Source: Candidatus Coprenecus pullicola (GTDB taxonomy: Bacteria > Bacteroidota > Bacteroidia > Bacteroidales > UBA932). Taken from it: 62,907 nucleotides of DNA. The stretch is taken from contig DVHR01000087.1 in assembly GCA_018711925.1 (NCBI GenBank), positions 1 through 62,907 on the forward strand, read 5' to 3'. A program made the position numbers and the translations under genes. How positions within the stretch are numbered: the stretch's first letter is position 1; every line of letters begins with the position of its first letter. Under the pieces are notes generated by a model. That model had not been told where the DNA came from and made no database searches. It worked only from the letters and a program-made list of their open reading frames with translations. Below are positions 1 to 9,551 of this stretch, in pieces.

Positions 1-5
1 GGAAG

Positions 6-449
6 GTGCTGTTAATGAATGGATGCACGTTTGACTATTATGAGCCGACACGGATCCTTGGGGAATATTATTGGCGTAGGAATATCACTCCCTTAGGCGT
101 TGCTGTCCATGGAGAGCAAAACAAAGAAAATATTTTCAATCAGGTTTCCCTATGCCAGTATCTCGCATATACGTCCATTGAATCTCCGGCCATTAAGGAA
201 TTGCTGCCATCTCAAAGATTTACAAAAATGGTATTGCTGTATTTGGCTACTTCCGTTAAAAATGTCAAGTTCCTTGTAATGCGTGCTTCGTCGCAATGGA
301 AAACTTTGATGGGGGAAGGCCTGTGGAATTATCTGAGAGACAATAACAGACTACTGATCAGTGAACATTACGGCAGTCAATGTCTTTCAGAAAAAAATAT
401 CGGAAGTGAGAATTTCAAAATTATCATTGAGCATTTAAAGAACAACTGA
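6..449 (+). CDS. C-terminal part of an unrecognised protein, 5' end outside window
   Basis: An open frame runs in from the left edge and ends at 447-449. The GTG at 6 is only the first possible start inside the window, so the true start is probably upstream. The visible 147 residues have no signal peptide or membrane segment and match no family I can name. A stretch near the end (KFLVMRASSQW, followed by charged residues) weakly recalls uracil-DNA-glycosylase-like folds, but no catalytic motif is visible and I do not assign it. The base composition is clearly more AT-rich than the genes that follow, which fits acquired DNA. The codons read as a real gene rather than noise. Confidence 0.5.
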   Translation: MLLMNGCTFDYYEPTRILGEYYWRRNITPLGVAVHGEQNKENIFNQVSLCQYLAYTSIESPAIKELLPSQRFTKMVLLYLATSVKNVKFLVMRASSQWKTLMGEGLWNYLRDNNRLLISEHYGSQCLSEKNIGSENFKIIIEHLKNN

Positions 450-469
450 CACATTAAAACATAATCAGT

Positions 470-585
470 ATGAAAACTTCACAACGATTGCAAGACGCCC
501 TTGAGCAGTTCCCCCAGCCAATTCAGTGAATGAACTTACACATCAATTGAAAGTGCCGGTGCACCCTGACAAATTGTATATCTGA
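470..585 (+). pseudogene. short broken ORF or gene remnant after the left-edge gene
   Basis: ATG at 470 opens 19 codons (MKTSQRLQDALEQFPQPIQ) and stops at 527-529. A shift of one base into another frame (GTG at 526) continues for 19 more codons (VNELTHQLKVPVHPDKLYI) to a stop. The two pieces could be one short coding sequence broken by a frameshift, or the truncated head of a larger gene. It sits 20 bases after the left-edge gene and shares its AT-rich composition. No family is recognised. Confidence 0.25.
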
Positions 586-607
586 CTATCAGCAAGTTAC
601 AAATCGC

Positions 608-648
608 ACTGCACATTTGGCCGTTTTAAAACCCGTCAAATGTGCAGT
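608..648. repeat. large inverted repeat between the AT-rich left edge and the rml operon
   Basis: ACTGCACATTTG at 608-619 is repeated as its exact reverse complement at 637-648, with a 17-base centre that itself contains TTTTAAAA. The 12-bp perfect arms could form a long hairpin on either strand. Neither side carries a T-run, so a classic intrinsic terminator is not certain. It could end transcription from the left-edge genes and from the ABC-F gene on the other strand, or be a trace of an inserted element. Confidence 0.6.
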
Positions 649-727
649 ATCCCAATATAACTTATTGATTATAAAACACTCTCTTTTATACACCGCACTG
701 CTGCTTCCAAAAGCCGTCTGACAGCCG

Positions 728-2536
728 CTACCCGATCTCGTCGAGTTCCAGCCAGCGGAGCTCTTTTTCGTCCAGGAGGCGGGTGACCTCCCCGATACGG
801 ACGGAGTCAGAGGTGAGCTGGTCGGAGGGCAGAGTGCCGGAGCACAGACGGGCCTCGAGAGCCTTCTTCTCCTCCTCCAGGGCCGCGATGTCCTTCTCCA
901 GCTGCTCCTTCTCCATCTTCTCCTTATAGGACAGCTTAGGTTTCCGCTCTCCTTTCCAAGAATTGGCCGGAGAAGTCGCACCTGTAGCAGACACAGCACC
1001 CTTGGCGGCATTTTTGGCCTCGGCCCGACGCTCCTCTTCCCTGTCCTTGAGGTACTGCCTATAGCCGGAATAGCTGCCGACAAAGTCCTTGACCATACCG
1101 CCGCCCTCGAAGATAAAGAGATGGTCGGCCAGCTTGTCCACAAAGAAACGGTCATGAGAGACAATCAGCAGTGAGCCGGTAAAGCCGGCCAGATACTCCT
1201 CCAGGACATTGAGGGTCATCAGGTCCAGGTCATTGGTAGGCTCGTCAAGAATCAGGAAATTGGGACTGCGCATCAGCACGGTCAGCAGATAAAGCCTGCG
1301 CCGTTCCCCTCCGCTGAGCCTTCCGACCCTGTTGCGGTGCATGGACGGCGGAAACATAAAATAGTTAAGAAATGTCATGGCAGAGACTTTCTCACCATTG
1401 CCGATGGTCACTACATCGGCTATCTCCGACACCGTGTCGATGACGGTCTTCTCATTGTCGAACTTTATGCCTTCCTGACGATAATAGCCTATTCGCAGGG
1501 TCTCTCCCCTGTCTATGGTGCCTGAAGACGGCTCCAGAGTCCCGGACAGCAGGTCCAGGAATGTACTCTTGCCCACTCCGTTGGGCCCGACAATGGCAAT
1601 CTTCTCCCCAGGGGCGAAGTTGTAGGTGAAATTGTCCACTATCGGGACATCTCCCCAGCTGTAACACAACCCCTTGCAGTTGACTATCTTCCTGCCGAGA
1701 CGGGCCATGCCGGCTTTGATTTCCATCTGACGGTCATCCCTCCGCTGCTCCGCCCTATCCTTCAGGTCGTAGAATGCGTCTTTGCGGTATTTGGCCTTGG
1801 TTCCCCTGGCACAGGGCATGCGCCGCATCCAGTCCAGCTCGGTCCGAAGCAGGTTGCGGGCCCGGTCGGTGGCGGCGTTGAAATTCTCGATACGCTCCTG
1901 CCGCTTCTGCAGAAAATACTCATAATTGCCGTTGTAGCGGTAGAGCTGCCCGCCGTCCAGTTCCAGAATCTGATTGCATACTCTGTCGAGAAAATACCGG
2001 TCGTGAGTCACCATGAGCAGGGTGCAGCGCGAGCGGGTGAGGTAGTCCTCCAGGAACTCGATGCTGTCCACGTCCAGATGGTTGGTCGGCTCGTCCAACA
2101 CCAGGAAATCCGGCTTGCGGATCAGGGCTGCTGCAATGGCCGTGCGCTTCGACTCCCCTCCGCTGAGCGTTCCGGCCTTCCGGGAAGGGTCGTTCAGATG
2201 CAGCTGGGAAAGGATTGCGGCCACTTCGTAGTCCTGCACGTCGTGCGCCTTGTCCCCGGCTCCCTCCAGCACAATGTCCGCTATGGTCCTGTCCGGAGCA
2301 TAATGCTGGTCCTGCTCCAGAAAAGCCACGTCAATGTCTTTCAGGAAACGGACCTCTCCTTCCCCGTCCGATGAGTCCTTGCCGGCTATGATGCTCAGCA
2401 GTGAGGTCTTGCCGGTACCGTTGGGAGCGACTAACGCAATCTTGTCCCCCTCGTCTATATGAAACGATATGTGGTCGAACAGCACGCGGGGGCCGTAGGA
2501 TTTGGACACATTGACCACTTCCAGATAACTGCTCAT
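728..2536 (-). CDS. ABC-F family ATPase, Uup-like
   Basis: A soluble twin-ATPase of the ABC-F family (602 residues), which acts on ribosomes or DNA intermediates rather than in transport: there are no membrane segments. First Walker A is APNGTGKTS near residue 37 (Ala instead of the usual Gly), signature LSGGE near 124 and Walker B LVLDEPTNHLD. The second cassette has GPNGVGKST near 318, LSGGE near 405 and LILDEPTNDLD. The basic linker between them (around RMPCARGTKAKYR) corresponds to the tRNA-interaction motif. After a Ser/Ala/Lys-rich spacer, the last 70 residues form a charged coiled coil, which is typical of Uup and absent from EttA. Its ATG overlaps the rmlB stop (ATGA), so it is translationally coupled to sugar-nucleotide genes. 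Confidence 0.9.
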   Translation of the reverse strand: MSSYLEVVNVSKSYGPRVLFDHISFHIDEGDKIALVAPNGTGKTSLLSIIAGKDSSDGEGEVRFLKDIDVAFLEQDQHYAPDRTIADIVLEGAGDKAHDVQDYEVAAILSQLHLNDPSRKAGTLSGGESKRTAIAAALIRKPDFLVLDEPTNHLDVDSIEFLEDYLTRSRCTLLMVTHDRYFLDRVCNQILELDGGQLYRYNGNYEYFLQKRQERIENFNAATDRARNLLRTELDWMRRMPCARGTKAKYRKDAFYDLKDRAEQRRDDRQMEIKAGMARLGRKIVNCKGLCYSWGDVPIVDNFTYNFAPGEKIAIVGPNGVGKSTFLDLLSGTLEPSSGTIDRGETLRIGYYRQEGIKFDNEKTVIDTVSEIADVVTIGNGEKVSAMTFLNYFMFPPSMHRNRVGRLSGGERRRLYLLTVLMRSPNFLILDEPTNDLDLMTLNVLEEYLAGFTGSLLIVSHDRFFVDKLADHLFIFEGGGMVKDFVGSYSGYRQYLKDREEERRAEAKNAAKGAVSATGATSPANSWKGERKPKLSYKEKMEKEQLEKDIAALEEEKKALEARLCSGTLPSDQLTSDSVRIGEVTRLLDEKELRWLELDEIG

Positions 2537-3660
2537 CCCCGACGGCCTCCGTACATCTCCTCGTAATACTTCTCATATTCCCCGGATGTGATGTTGTCCA
2601 CCCAGGCCTGATTGTCCAGGTACCACCGCACGGTCTTCTCTATGCCCTCCTCGAACTGCAGGCTCGGACTCCAGCCCAACTCGCGGTGCAGCTTCGTGGC
2701 ATCTATCGCGTACCGCAAGTCATGGCCGGCACGGTCCGTCACGAAAGTGATGAGACTGTCCGAATAGCCCTCAGGATGTCCCAACAGCCGGTCTGTGGTC
2801 TTGACAATGACCTTGATAAGGTCGATGTTCTTCCACTCGTTGAACCCGCCGATGTTATACGTGTCCGCCACCTTGCCCTCATGGAAGATAAGGTCGATGG
2901 CCCTTGCGTGGTCCTCCACGTACAGCCAGTCCCGCACGTTCTCCCCCCTACCGTATACCGGCAGAGGCCTGTTGTGACGGATATTGTTGATAAACAGCGG
3001 TATCAGCTTCTCCGGAAACTGATACGGGCCGTAGTTGTTGGAGCAGTTGGTCACTATCGACGGCATCCCGTAGGTGTCGTGGAAGGCCCGCACGAAATGG
3101 TCCGAAGAAGCCTTCGACGCGCTGTAGGGGCTATGGGGGCTGTAGCGGGTGGTCTCGCGGAAGAACTCGTCTCCGTACACCATATGGGCACTGATATCGG
3201 AGCGCACGCCATCAGGACGGGTCAGCTCCAAAGCCCCGTACACCTCGTCCGTGGAGATATGGTAGAAACGCTTTCCCCCATATCTCTCCGGAAGTGACTC
3301 CCAGTACACTTTGGCGGCCTGCAGGAGCGACAGAGTGCCCATGACGTTGGTACGGGCGAAGGTAAACGGGTCCTTGATGGAACGGTCCACGTGGCTCTCG
3401 GCGGCAAGATGGATGACTCCATCGATACCGTATGTCCGGAAGATGCCGCAGACCGTCTCGAAATCGCAGATGTCGGCACGCACGAACACGTAGTTCGGGG
3501 CATTCACGATGTCCGTGAGGTTGGCCAGGTTGCCGGCGTACGTCAGCTTGTCCAGATTCACTATGCGGTACTCGGGGTACTTGTTGACGAACAGGCGAAC
3601 CACGTGGCTGCCTATGAAGCCGGCTCCGCCGGTTATCAGTATATTGCGCTTATAATTCAT
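2533..3660 (-). CDS. rmlB: dTDP-glucose 4,6-dehydratase
   Basis: Extended short-chain dehydrogenase that converts dTDP-glucose to dTDP-4-keto-6-deoxyglucose with bound NAD+, the second step of dTDP-L-rhamnose synthesis in the cytosol. The N-terminal Rossmann motif GGAGFIGSHVV is at residues 10-20. The STDEVYG segment carries the Thr-Asp-Glu catalytic residues typical of the family, and YSASKASSDH carries the Tyr-x3-Lys pair. Length (375) is normal. It starts two bases after the rmlC stop, and its stop overlaps the ABC-F start by four bases. Part of the minus-strand operon that contains rmlA and rmlC but not rmlD. Confidence 0.97.
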   Translation of the reverse strand: MNYKRNILITGGAGFIGSHVVRLFVNKYPEYRIVNLDKLTYAGNLANLTDIVNAPNYVFVRADICDFETVCGIFRTYGIDGVIHLAAESHVDRSIKDPFTFARTNVMGTLSLLQAAKVYWESLPERYGGKRFYHISTDEVYGALELTRPDGVRSDISAHMVYGDEFFRETTRYSPHSPYSASKASSDHFVRAFHDTYGMPSIVTNCSNNYGPYQFPEKLIPLFINNIRHNRPLPVYGRGENVRDWLYVEDHARAIDLIFHEGKVADTYNIGGFNEWKNIDLIKVIVKTTDRLLGHPEGYSDSLITFVTDRAGHDLRYAIDATKLHRELGWSPSLQFEEGIEKTVRWYLDNQAWVDNITSGEYEKYYEEMYGGRRG

Positions 3661-3662
3661 AA

Positions 3663-4232
3663 TTAATACAAGTTGTCATGGTAATCAAACAGCTCGGAAA
3701 CGTCCTTCAGGAGCGGATGCCGGGCATCCTTTTCCGATAAAATAACATCCTGCGGGCTCACCTTCCAGTCTATGCCCAACTCCGGGTCATTCCACGCCAC
3801 AGCCCCCTCGCTCTGCGGAGCATAGAAATTGTCGCACTTGTACTGAAAAAGAGCTGCGGTGCTGAGCACACAAAAACCATGCGCGAATCCCCTTGGAATG
3901 AAAAACTGCCGGTGGTTCTCCCCGGAAAGTTCCACTGCGACGTGCTGCCCGAACGTGGGCGAGCCCCTGCGTATGTCCACAGCCACATCGAGGACCCTCC
4001 CCTGTACCACCCGCACCAGCTTGCTCTGGGCAAACGGCGGTTTCTGAAAATGCAGGCCGCGCAGCACTCCGTAGGAAGAGCAGGACTCGTTGTCCTGGAC
4101 AAAATTCACGGGACGGACTTTCTGCTCAAACTCCTTTAGATTGAATGACTCGAAGAAATATCCCCTTGAATCCCGGAAGACGCGCGGCTCTATTATCACC
4201 ACACCGCCTATTGCAGTCCTTATCACTTCCAT
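3663..4232 (-). CDS. rmlC: dTDP-4-dehydrorhamnose 3,5-epimerase
   Basis: Cupin-fold epimerase (189 residues) that inverts C3 and C5 of dTDP-4-keto-6-deoxyglucose, the third step towards dTDP-rhamnose. The family signature is clear: RDSRGYFFESF near the start, then GVLRGLHFQ with the catalytic His, KLVRVVQGRVLDVAVDIR, and FIPRGFAHGFCVLS. The substrate-stacking Tyr region YKCDNFYAP is also present. It lies four bases after the rmlA stop and two bases before rmlB, so the three are surely cotranscribed. Confidence 0.97.
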   Translation of the reverse strand: MEVIRTAIGGVVIIEPRVFRDSRGYFFESFNLKEFEQKVRPVNFVQDNESCSSYGVLRGLHFQKPPFAQSKLVRVVQGRVLDVAVDIRRGSPTFGQHVAVELSGENHRQFFIPRGFAHGFCVLSTAALFQYKCDNFYAPQSEGAVAWNDPELGIDWKVSPQDVILSEKDARHPLLKDVSELFDYHDNLY

Positions 4233-4236
4233 AGCC

Positions 4237-5133
4237 TTATCTCACTGTCTGTTTCTCGGCATCCTCCGCCAGTTGCAGCAGATACTGCCCGTACTGGTTC
4301 TTTTTCATCGGCTCTGCAAGCCGCCTCATCTGCTCAGGGCCTATCCACCCCTGCTCCATGGCGATACCCTCCAGGCAGGCAATCTTCAGGCCCTGCCTCT
4401 TCTCTATCACCTCTATGAACGTAGAGGCTTCCGCCAGAGAATCATGAGTTCCGGTATCCAGCCATGCAAAGCCGCGGCCCAATGTCTCCAGCCGCAAACG
4501 TCCGCGATTGAGAAACTCCTGATTGACAGATGTTATCTCCAGCTCTCCGCGAGCCGACGGCCTGACTCCGGCTGCCACCTCCACCACCTCGTTGGGATAG
4601 AAGTACAGGCCTGTTACGGCATAGTTGGACTTGGGCCGCGCCGGTTTCTCCTCTATGCTCAGCACATTGCCATCGGCGTCCATCTCCGCCACACCATAAC
4701 GTTCCGGATCAGCCACCCAGTAGCCGAAGACAGTCGCGACACTGTCCCGCTCGGCCCTTTCCACCGCTCTTGCCAGCATTCCTGTAAAGTGACTGCCATA
4801 GAAAATATTGTCTCCCAATATCAGGCAGGCCGCCTCATCCCCTATAAACTCCCGGCCTATAATGAAGGCCTGTGCCAGTCCGTCCGGAGAAGGCTGCTCC
4901 GCATACTCGAAACGCACACCTATATCCTGACCGTCTCCCAGCAGACGGCGGAACCCTGGCAGGTCCTGAGGCGTGGATATGACAAGTATCTCCCTGATAC
5001 CGGCAAGCATCAGCACCGATATGGGATAATACACCATCGGCTTGTCATATATGGGGAGCAACTGCTTGCTGACTCCCTTCGTTATGGGATAAAGTCTTGT
5101 GCCGGAACCTCCGGCGAGCACTATTCCTTTCAT
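4237..5133 (-). CDS. rmlA: glucose-1-phosphate thymidylyltransferase
   Basis: Joins glucose-1-phosphate and dTTP to give dTDP-glucose, the entry step of the rhamnose pathway and the point of feedback by dTDP-rhamnose in characterised enzymes. The nucleotide-binding motif [20 protein letters not shown] lies at residues 8-27, followed by [18 protein letters not shown] and the metal-site segment [10 protein letters not shown]. Length (298) is that of the short RmlA type. Its ATG overlaps the stop of the AsmA-like gene (ATGA), and rmlC follows four bases after its stop. Confidence 0.97.
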   Translation of the reverse strand: MKGIVLAGGSGTRLYPITKGVSKQLLPIYDKPMVYYPISVLMLAGIREILVISTPQDLPGFRRLLGDGQDIGVRFEYAEQPSPDGLAQAFIIGREFIGDEAACLILGDNIFYGSHFTGMLARAVERAERDSVATVFGYWVADPERYGVAEMDADGNVLSIEEKPARPKSNYAVTGLYFYPNEVVEVAAGVRPSARGELEITSVNQEFLNRGRLRLETLGRGFAWLDTGTHDSLAEASTFIEVIEKRQGLKIACLEGIAMEQGWIGPEQMRRLAEPMKKNQYGQYLLQLAEDAEKQTVR

Positions 5134-8100
5134 TGCACAGTCTTTAAATTATCAACTCTCACTGCTGCGGTATCTGCCTCCAGGCGGGCAGGCATCCGCT
5201 CCCACTCTATCGAATCCCCGTCAAACCGGATATGGCGGTGCTGGAGAGCCGAGTCACGGCGGTGCTTCCAGTCTATGCGAGTACGCGCCGCAGCCCTGTC
5301 GCCCCACCTGTTCCGCTCGCTTGCACTCTTGAAACGCCGGGTAATCTCATCGCTGAGATTGAAGCGAAGGGAGTCTATCCTGCGGGTCTCCACGGGCGTC
5401 ACCGCGTCCTTGTATTTGGCCCGGCCTATACCGAAACGCATATCGTCCAGCGTTCCACGGATATTGAGTCCGGCCTTGAACGGCAGAGGAGACTTGAGTA
5501 TCGATATGTGGTAGTCGAAGCTCATGTCCAGATTCTGCACTCCTCCGACAGCCGCCTTGTAGCGGTCTATCTCCACTAAGAACGGATAGATGTTCACCGC
5601 TCCGTCCTTGACAGTGATATTGACAGAGATACTGTCTATGAGATTCTCTTCCTTATTCTTGAACATCAGTTTTCTCGATATCTCAGCGAATGTCTCTCCG
5701 TCCATCAGCACCAAGGAGTCGCCCCGGATGTATATGGCCGAGCGCAGCGACGGTATCATGATATTGAGAGTTGAGTCGAGTACTCCCTCAGCCGCGACAT
5801 CCACCTGCACCTTTCCCTTGAATGACTGGAGCATGGGCACCAAAGAGTCTATCGACGGAGTGGCGTTCACCAATGATGCTATGTCTATGTCCTTGACCTT
5901 GATATCGAATCCAGCATAGCCGAACTTGGACGAAGCCGCCTTGTAGATAAGCGAGGCATTCAGGCTCGTGCTGTCGAAGGCATTGAGACTCAGATTCTCC
6001 AAATACACATGACTGTCCCTGATCTCCGCATCGCCGTCTATATTCCGGAAGACATACTTGCCGAAACGCATCTTGTCTATGTCCGTTGTCAACTTGAAGT
6101 CAATATTGTCCGGGACCTTGAACAGGCTCAGTGCCGTCGAGGAGGTATCGGCCTCTATCTGCTGCGCCGTCGCCTCCGGTGACGCAAAGGCCCTCATCAG
6201 CTGGTTGAAATTCACGTTTCTGGAACTTACGTCCAGATTGGCCCGCAGCATGTGGCCATGGCGCATCGCTCCATAAAGGTCATGCACCGTGCCGGAGAGC
6301 ACGACATTGGACCGTCCCACCCGCACAGCCGCCTTCTTCAAGGTTATCTGCCTGTCCCCGAACTTGACGACAGTCTTGTTGAACCGGATGGGAAGGGCGC
6401 ATTGAGGCACCTCTGCCACAAGCCTGTTGAACCTTATCGTTCCGGAAGGCAGCCAGAGCGAGTCCCTGACCTTGTCCGCATTGACCTTTATAACACCTTT
6501 CTTCATACCTCCGGTGATATCCCCGGCTTTCGCAAATATTGAATCCGTCTCCACTTTCACCGTAAGTCTCGGCATCCCGGTCTTCTTCGCCTGCGGCTTC
6601 AGCGATGCTGTAAGCCCGCCGCGCAGACAGAAGACTCCGAGCGAGTCTCCCATTCCGCCATGCAGACGGTTGAACTCCACCGACATATCCGGACGCCAGA
6701 GCGAGTCACGGACCTTGTCCGCAGTCAACTTGAGCGAGCCTTTATTGAATCCGCCCCTGATATCTCCGTATTTGAGGAACAGCGTATCCGTATCCACATC
6801 CAGCGAGGCCCGGGGACGCTCCGGTGCATCCGGCTGAGGACCCAACGAGGCGACAGCCCCTCCACGGCCGCAGAACACCCTCAGCGAGTCCCCTACCGCC
6901 GCTCCTACCCTGTTCATCCGGAAATCCGCCTTTACCTGGAACACACGGGTAGTATCCTTAGGACGGGTGGACATCACCTTCAACCGCAGACTGTCGGCCA
7001 CGGCATTTGCCCAAGGGCTCTTGAAATGCAGCTTGGACACTTCTCCGCTCAGGCCCAATGCCTTGCCTCCGAAAAACTTCAGATTGATATCTCCTACCGC
7101 GTCCAGACCGCTGACTGTGTCTTTTAGCGACACCCTGTCCATATCCAACTTGCCGGCAGCGAATATCCGGCCGAAATCCTGATTCTTTATAGTAGACAGT
7201 CTGGTACGTATCTTCAGGTCCGCGTCAACCAGACCGGACAGTTCTATGCCCTCCTGCAGCGGGAACGTCTTGGCGATACTCCCCAAATCTATTCCGGCCT
7301 TGGCATTCAAGGCTATCAGAGGATCCTCGAACAGCTCTGTCACCTTCGCGTCGGCCAACACGTCTATGTCATTGCCATGCAGCTTGAATATCTTCAGATC
7401 CAGATAGGACTCCTGTTCCCGGGCCAGATCCACGAAAGCGTCGAAATCAGCCTCCAGGCTGTCGATACCGTAAGGCAGTCCCTCGTAATGCGCCGATGCG
7501 TCCTCTATCTTCATACAAAGGCTGACAGTGGGCATCAAGCCGTTTCCGTAAACGCCCCTCACCGCTCCTTCCAGCATCACCGTTCCGTCAGCCGTCAGGT
7601 CCTGATGCCTCACCACCGACTCCGGAATCAGATTAAGAGCCCTCTCCACAGATGGAGCGACTGCCTCAAACGCCAGATCCACATCCATCGCCCTACGTAC
7701 AGAATCTCCCCGCAACGTACCGTTAAGAGACAGATTGATGTCATTGACACCCAAATCCGCATTACGCAGCACCACCTTCATGCTGTCGGCGTTGAAACCG
7801 ACATTGGTATTCAGGGACAGGGCCGTCCGCTTCACCAAGACATTTCCCCGCTGCCATAAAAACAGATTGCCGCACGAGAGTTCCACAGCAGCCGCAGCCC
7901 CGCGCACCCCGGCACCTAACCTTATCCGGCTGTTCACGTCCCTCACCATGGCATAGACATCTGTCGAACGGTCATTGAACACGATATCGGCATCCTTTAT
8001 CCTCAATGAGCGCAACACTATGGATTTCGGTCTGAAACCGCCGGTGACGGAAGTGTCCTCCACCGCGTCGGCGTCACCGGCTGCCGACATGACATTCCAG

Positions 8101-8534
8101 TTGGCATTGCCGGAAGAGTCCCTCCACGCATACACCTTTGCGCTGTCCAAAAGTACCCTGCCGATCACAATTCTGTTGTCTGTGATAAGGGGCAGCGGAT
8201 TGAGCGAGACCCTGCAGCGCGCAAACTGCAACAGGGAATCCCTGTACGGACGTGAAGAGCGCAGACTGTCAGCGCCGGCTACATGCGAGACAAGTTCACC
8301 GTCATCTATTTTGATGGTAAAACGCGGAAATGTAGAGAAAAACGCCACGTCCACATTGCCCACCTTCACATCCGCGTTGAGATACGTATTGGCAGCCTTC
8401 TCTACCATAGGAGTCAGCTTGGACGGAGTCAGCACGAACCACAGCACCACGGCTACGGCCACGATACAGAGCCCGAGCAGCGAACCTACCGATATAAGAC
8501 TGACCTTCAGCGCCTTCTTCAGTCCAGGTCTCAT
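5130..8534 (-). CDS. AsmA-like large envelope protein
   Basis: A 1134-residue protein with one N-terminal membrane anchor (about residues 12-34, [18 protein letters not shown]) and a very long beta-rich periplasmic part, as in the AsmA/TamB-like repeating beta-groove group that is proposed to handle lipid traffic between membranes. The N-terminal sequence after the anchor ([20 protein letters not shown]) is typical of AsmA proteins of Bacteroidota. Near its middle it carries a tandem internal duplication of 81 codons. It sits between a hydroxyacid dehydrogenase (11 bases upstream) and rmlA (4-base overlap), suggesting a link to surface glycan or outer-membrane assembly. Family assignment is firm, precise role unknown. 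Confidence 0.85.
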   Translation of the reverse strand: MRPGLKKALKVSLISVGSLLGLCIVAVAVVLWFVLTPSKLTPMVEKAANTYLNADVKVGNVDVAFFSTFPRFTIKIDDGELVSHVAGADSLRSSRPYRDSLLQFARCRVSLNPLPLITDNRIVIGRVLLDSAKVYAWRDSSGNANWNVMSAAGDADAVEDTSVTGGFRPKSIVLRSLRIKDADIVFNDRSTDVYAMVRDVNSRIRLGAGVRGAAAAVELSCGNLFLWQRGNVLVKRTALSLNTNVGFNADSMKVVLRNADLGVNDINLSLNGTLRGDSVRRAMDVDLAFEAVAPSVERALNLIPESVVRHQDLTADGTVMLEGAVRGVYGNGLMPTVSLCMKIEDASAHYEGLPYGIDSLEADFDAFVDLAREQESYLDLKIFKLHGNDIDVLADAKVTELFEDPLIALNAKAGIDLGSIAKTFPLQEGIELSGLVDADLKIRTRLSTIKNQDFGRIFAAGKLDMDRVSLKDTVSGLDAVGDINLKFFGGKALGLSGEVSKLHFKSPWANAVADSLRLKVMSTRPKDTTRVFQVKADFRMNRVGAAVGDSLRVFCGRGGAVASLGPQPDAPERPRASLDVDTDTLFLKYGDIRGGFNKGSLKLTADKVRDSLWRPDMSVEFNRLHGGMGDSLGVFCLRGGLTASLKPQAKKTGMPRLTVKVETDSIFAKAGDITGGMKKGVIKVNADKVRDSLWLPSGTIRFNRLVAEVPQCALPIRFNKTVVKFGDRQITLKKAAVRVGRSNVVLSGTVHDLYGAMRHGHMLRANLDVSSRNVNFNQLMRAFASPEATAQQIEADTSSTALSLFKVPDNIDFKLTTDIDKMRFGKYVFRNIDGDAEIRDSHVYLENLSLNAFDSTSLNASLIYKAASSKFGYAGFDIKVKDIDIASLVNATPSIDSLVPMLQSFKGKVQVDVAAEGVLDSTLNIMIPSLRSAIYIRGDSLVLMDGETFAEISRKLMFKNKEENLIDSISVNITVKDGAVNIYPFLVEIDRYKAAVGGVQNLDMSFDYHISILKSPLPFKAGLNIRGTLDDMRFGIGRAKYKDAVTPVETRRIDSLRFNLSDEITRRFKSASERNRWGDRAAARTRIDWKHRRDSALQHRHIRFDGDSIEWERMPARLEADTAAVRVDNLKTVQ
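6426..6911 (-). repeat. 81-codon tandem duplication inside the AsmA-like gene
   Basis: Two neighbouring segments of the protein align closely: each has DSL-x-VFC-x-RGG, a Pro-Arg step, a DTD/ETD segment, GDI-x-GG, then ADKVRDSLW and FNRL. At DNA level GTTCAAC (reverse strand) recurs with a period of 243 bases (6426-6432 and 6669-6675). A weaker third relative precedes them. This fits growth of a repeating beta-groove by unit duplication. Borders are approximate. Confidence 0.75.
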
Positions 8535-8545
8535 AACCGTCTGAT

Positions 8546-9484
8546 TTATTGCTTCAAAAAGGTACGTATATTGTCCTCAAGAATCTCCACCAGACGGATA
8601 CGGGCCTCTATGCTGGTCCAGCCGATATGGGGTGACAGTATCAGTCTCGACGGTTCCTTGACCCGGGTCAGATAAGGGTGATCCTCTGGAAGCGGTTCAG
8701 TCTCAAATGTATCCACCGCGGCTCCGGCTATAAGACCGTCATTGAGGGCGCGCACCAGATCATTCTCATTGACAATGCCTCCCCTGGAACAGTTGACGAT
8801 ATAAGCCCCGGGCTTCATACGCTTAAGATCCTCATACGTTATAAGATCCTTCGTCCTAGGATTGAGAGGGCAGTTGACAGAGAGCACGTCACTCTCACGC
8901 AACAGTTCCTCCATCGTCACACATGGATAATCCTTGCAGTGTCCGGTTCCCGACGTGGAGAAATAAGCCACACTCATCCCGAACGCTGCAGCCAGCTCGG
9001 CCACACGCGAGCCGATATTGCCCATGCCGATGATACCCATCTTCTTGCCCTTCAGCTCCCAGAACGGATTGAGCACGTCTGAGAACATCCCGCTGCGCGA
9101 ATAACGTCCGTCATGACATACCTCATTGAAATACATCCCGTGGCCGACAAGATTGAGAATGTGCATGAAGCACACCTGGGCCACACTCTCGGTCGAGTAC
9201 GCAGGTACATTCTTGACCGGTATGCCCTTCGAGGCCGCATATTCCACATCCACACAGTTCACCCCGGTGGCAGCCACACATATCAGCTTAAGATTACGGG
9301 CGGCGTCTATCTCATCCTTGAACACATGCACCTTGTTGGTAATGACTATATCGCAGTCAGACATCCTCAGGGCTGCCTCACTCTGCCCGGTAGCATCATA
9401 CAACACTGTCTCGCCGAACTGCTTGAGTCCGTCCAAAGACACATCCTTGCCGACAGTCGCGGCATCCAGAAAAACTATCTTCAT
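8546..9484 (-). CDS. D-2-hydroxyacid dehydrogenase (glycerate dehydrogenase type)
   Basis: NAD-dependent oxidoreductase of the D-isomer-specific 2-hydroxyacid family (312 residues). The cofactor motif GIIGMGNIGSRVAELA is central. The catalytic residues are all present: Arg in VNCSRGGIVNENDL, Glu in AVDTFETEPLPEDH and His in LSPHIGWTS. The overall pattern is closest to hydroxypyruvate/glycerate dehydrogenase (HprA-like), which interconverts hydroxypyruvate and glycerate, but substrate cannot be settled from sequence. It is first in the minus-strand operon ending with the ABC-F gene; its promoter region overlaps that of the divergent glycosyltransferase in a 67-base gap. Confidence 0.88.
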   Translation of the reverse strand: MKIVFLDAATVGKDVSLDGLKQFGETVLYDATGQSEAALRMSDCDIVITNKVHVFKDEIDAARNLKLICVAATGVNCVDVEYAASKGIPVKNVPAYSTESVAQVCFMHILNLVGHGMYFNEVCHDGRYSRSGMFSDVLNPFWELKGKKMGIIGMGNIGSRVAELAAAFGMSVAYFSTSGTGHCKDYPCVTMEELLRESDVLSVNCPLNPRTKDLITYEDLKRMKPGAYIVNCSRGGIVNENDLVRALNDGLIAGAAVDTFETEPLPEDHPYLTRVKEPSRLILSPHIGWTSIEARIRLVEILEDNIRTFLKQ

Positions 9485-9501
9485 ACAAACGTCTTTTTAA
9501 T

Positions 9502-9533
9502 TTTCAGCAAATTTAAAAAATATTCTACTTTTG
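9502..9533 (+). promoter_or_regulatory. Bacteroidota-type promoter for the glycosyltransferase
   Basis: TTTC at 9502-9505 and TACTTTTG at 9526-9533 are separated by 20 bases, matching the -33 and -7 elements of the Bacteroidota primary sigma factor. The expected start of transcription is about 9538-9540, giving a leader of only about 12 bases before the ATG at 9552. Confidence 0.6.
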
Positions 9534-9551
9534 TTTAAAAATACTGTAGAC

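Noticed and set aside
4090..5514. 474-residue plus-strand open frame over rmlC, rmlA and the AsmA-like gene
   Set aside because: Runs antisense to three recognised genes and has low-complexity shadow composition.
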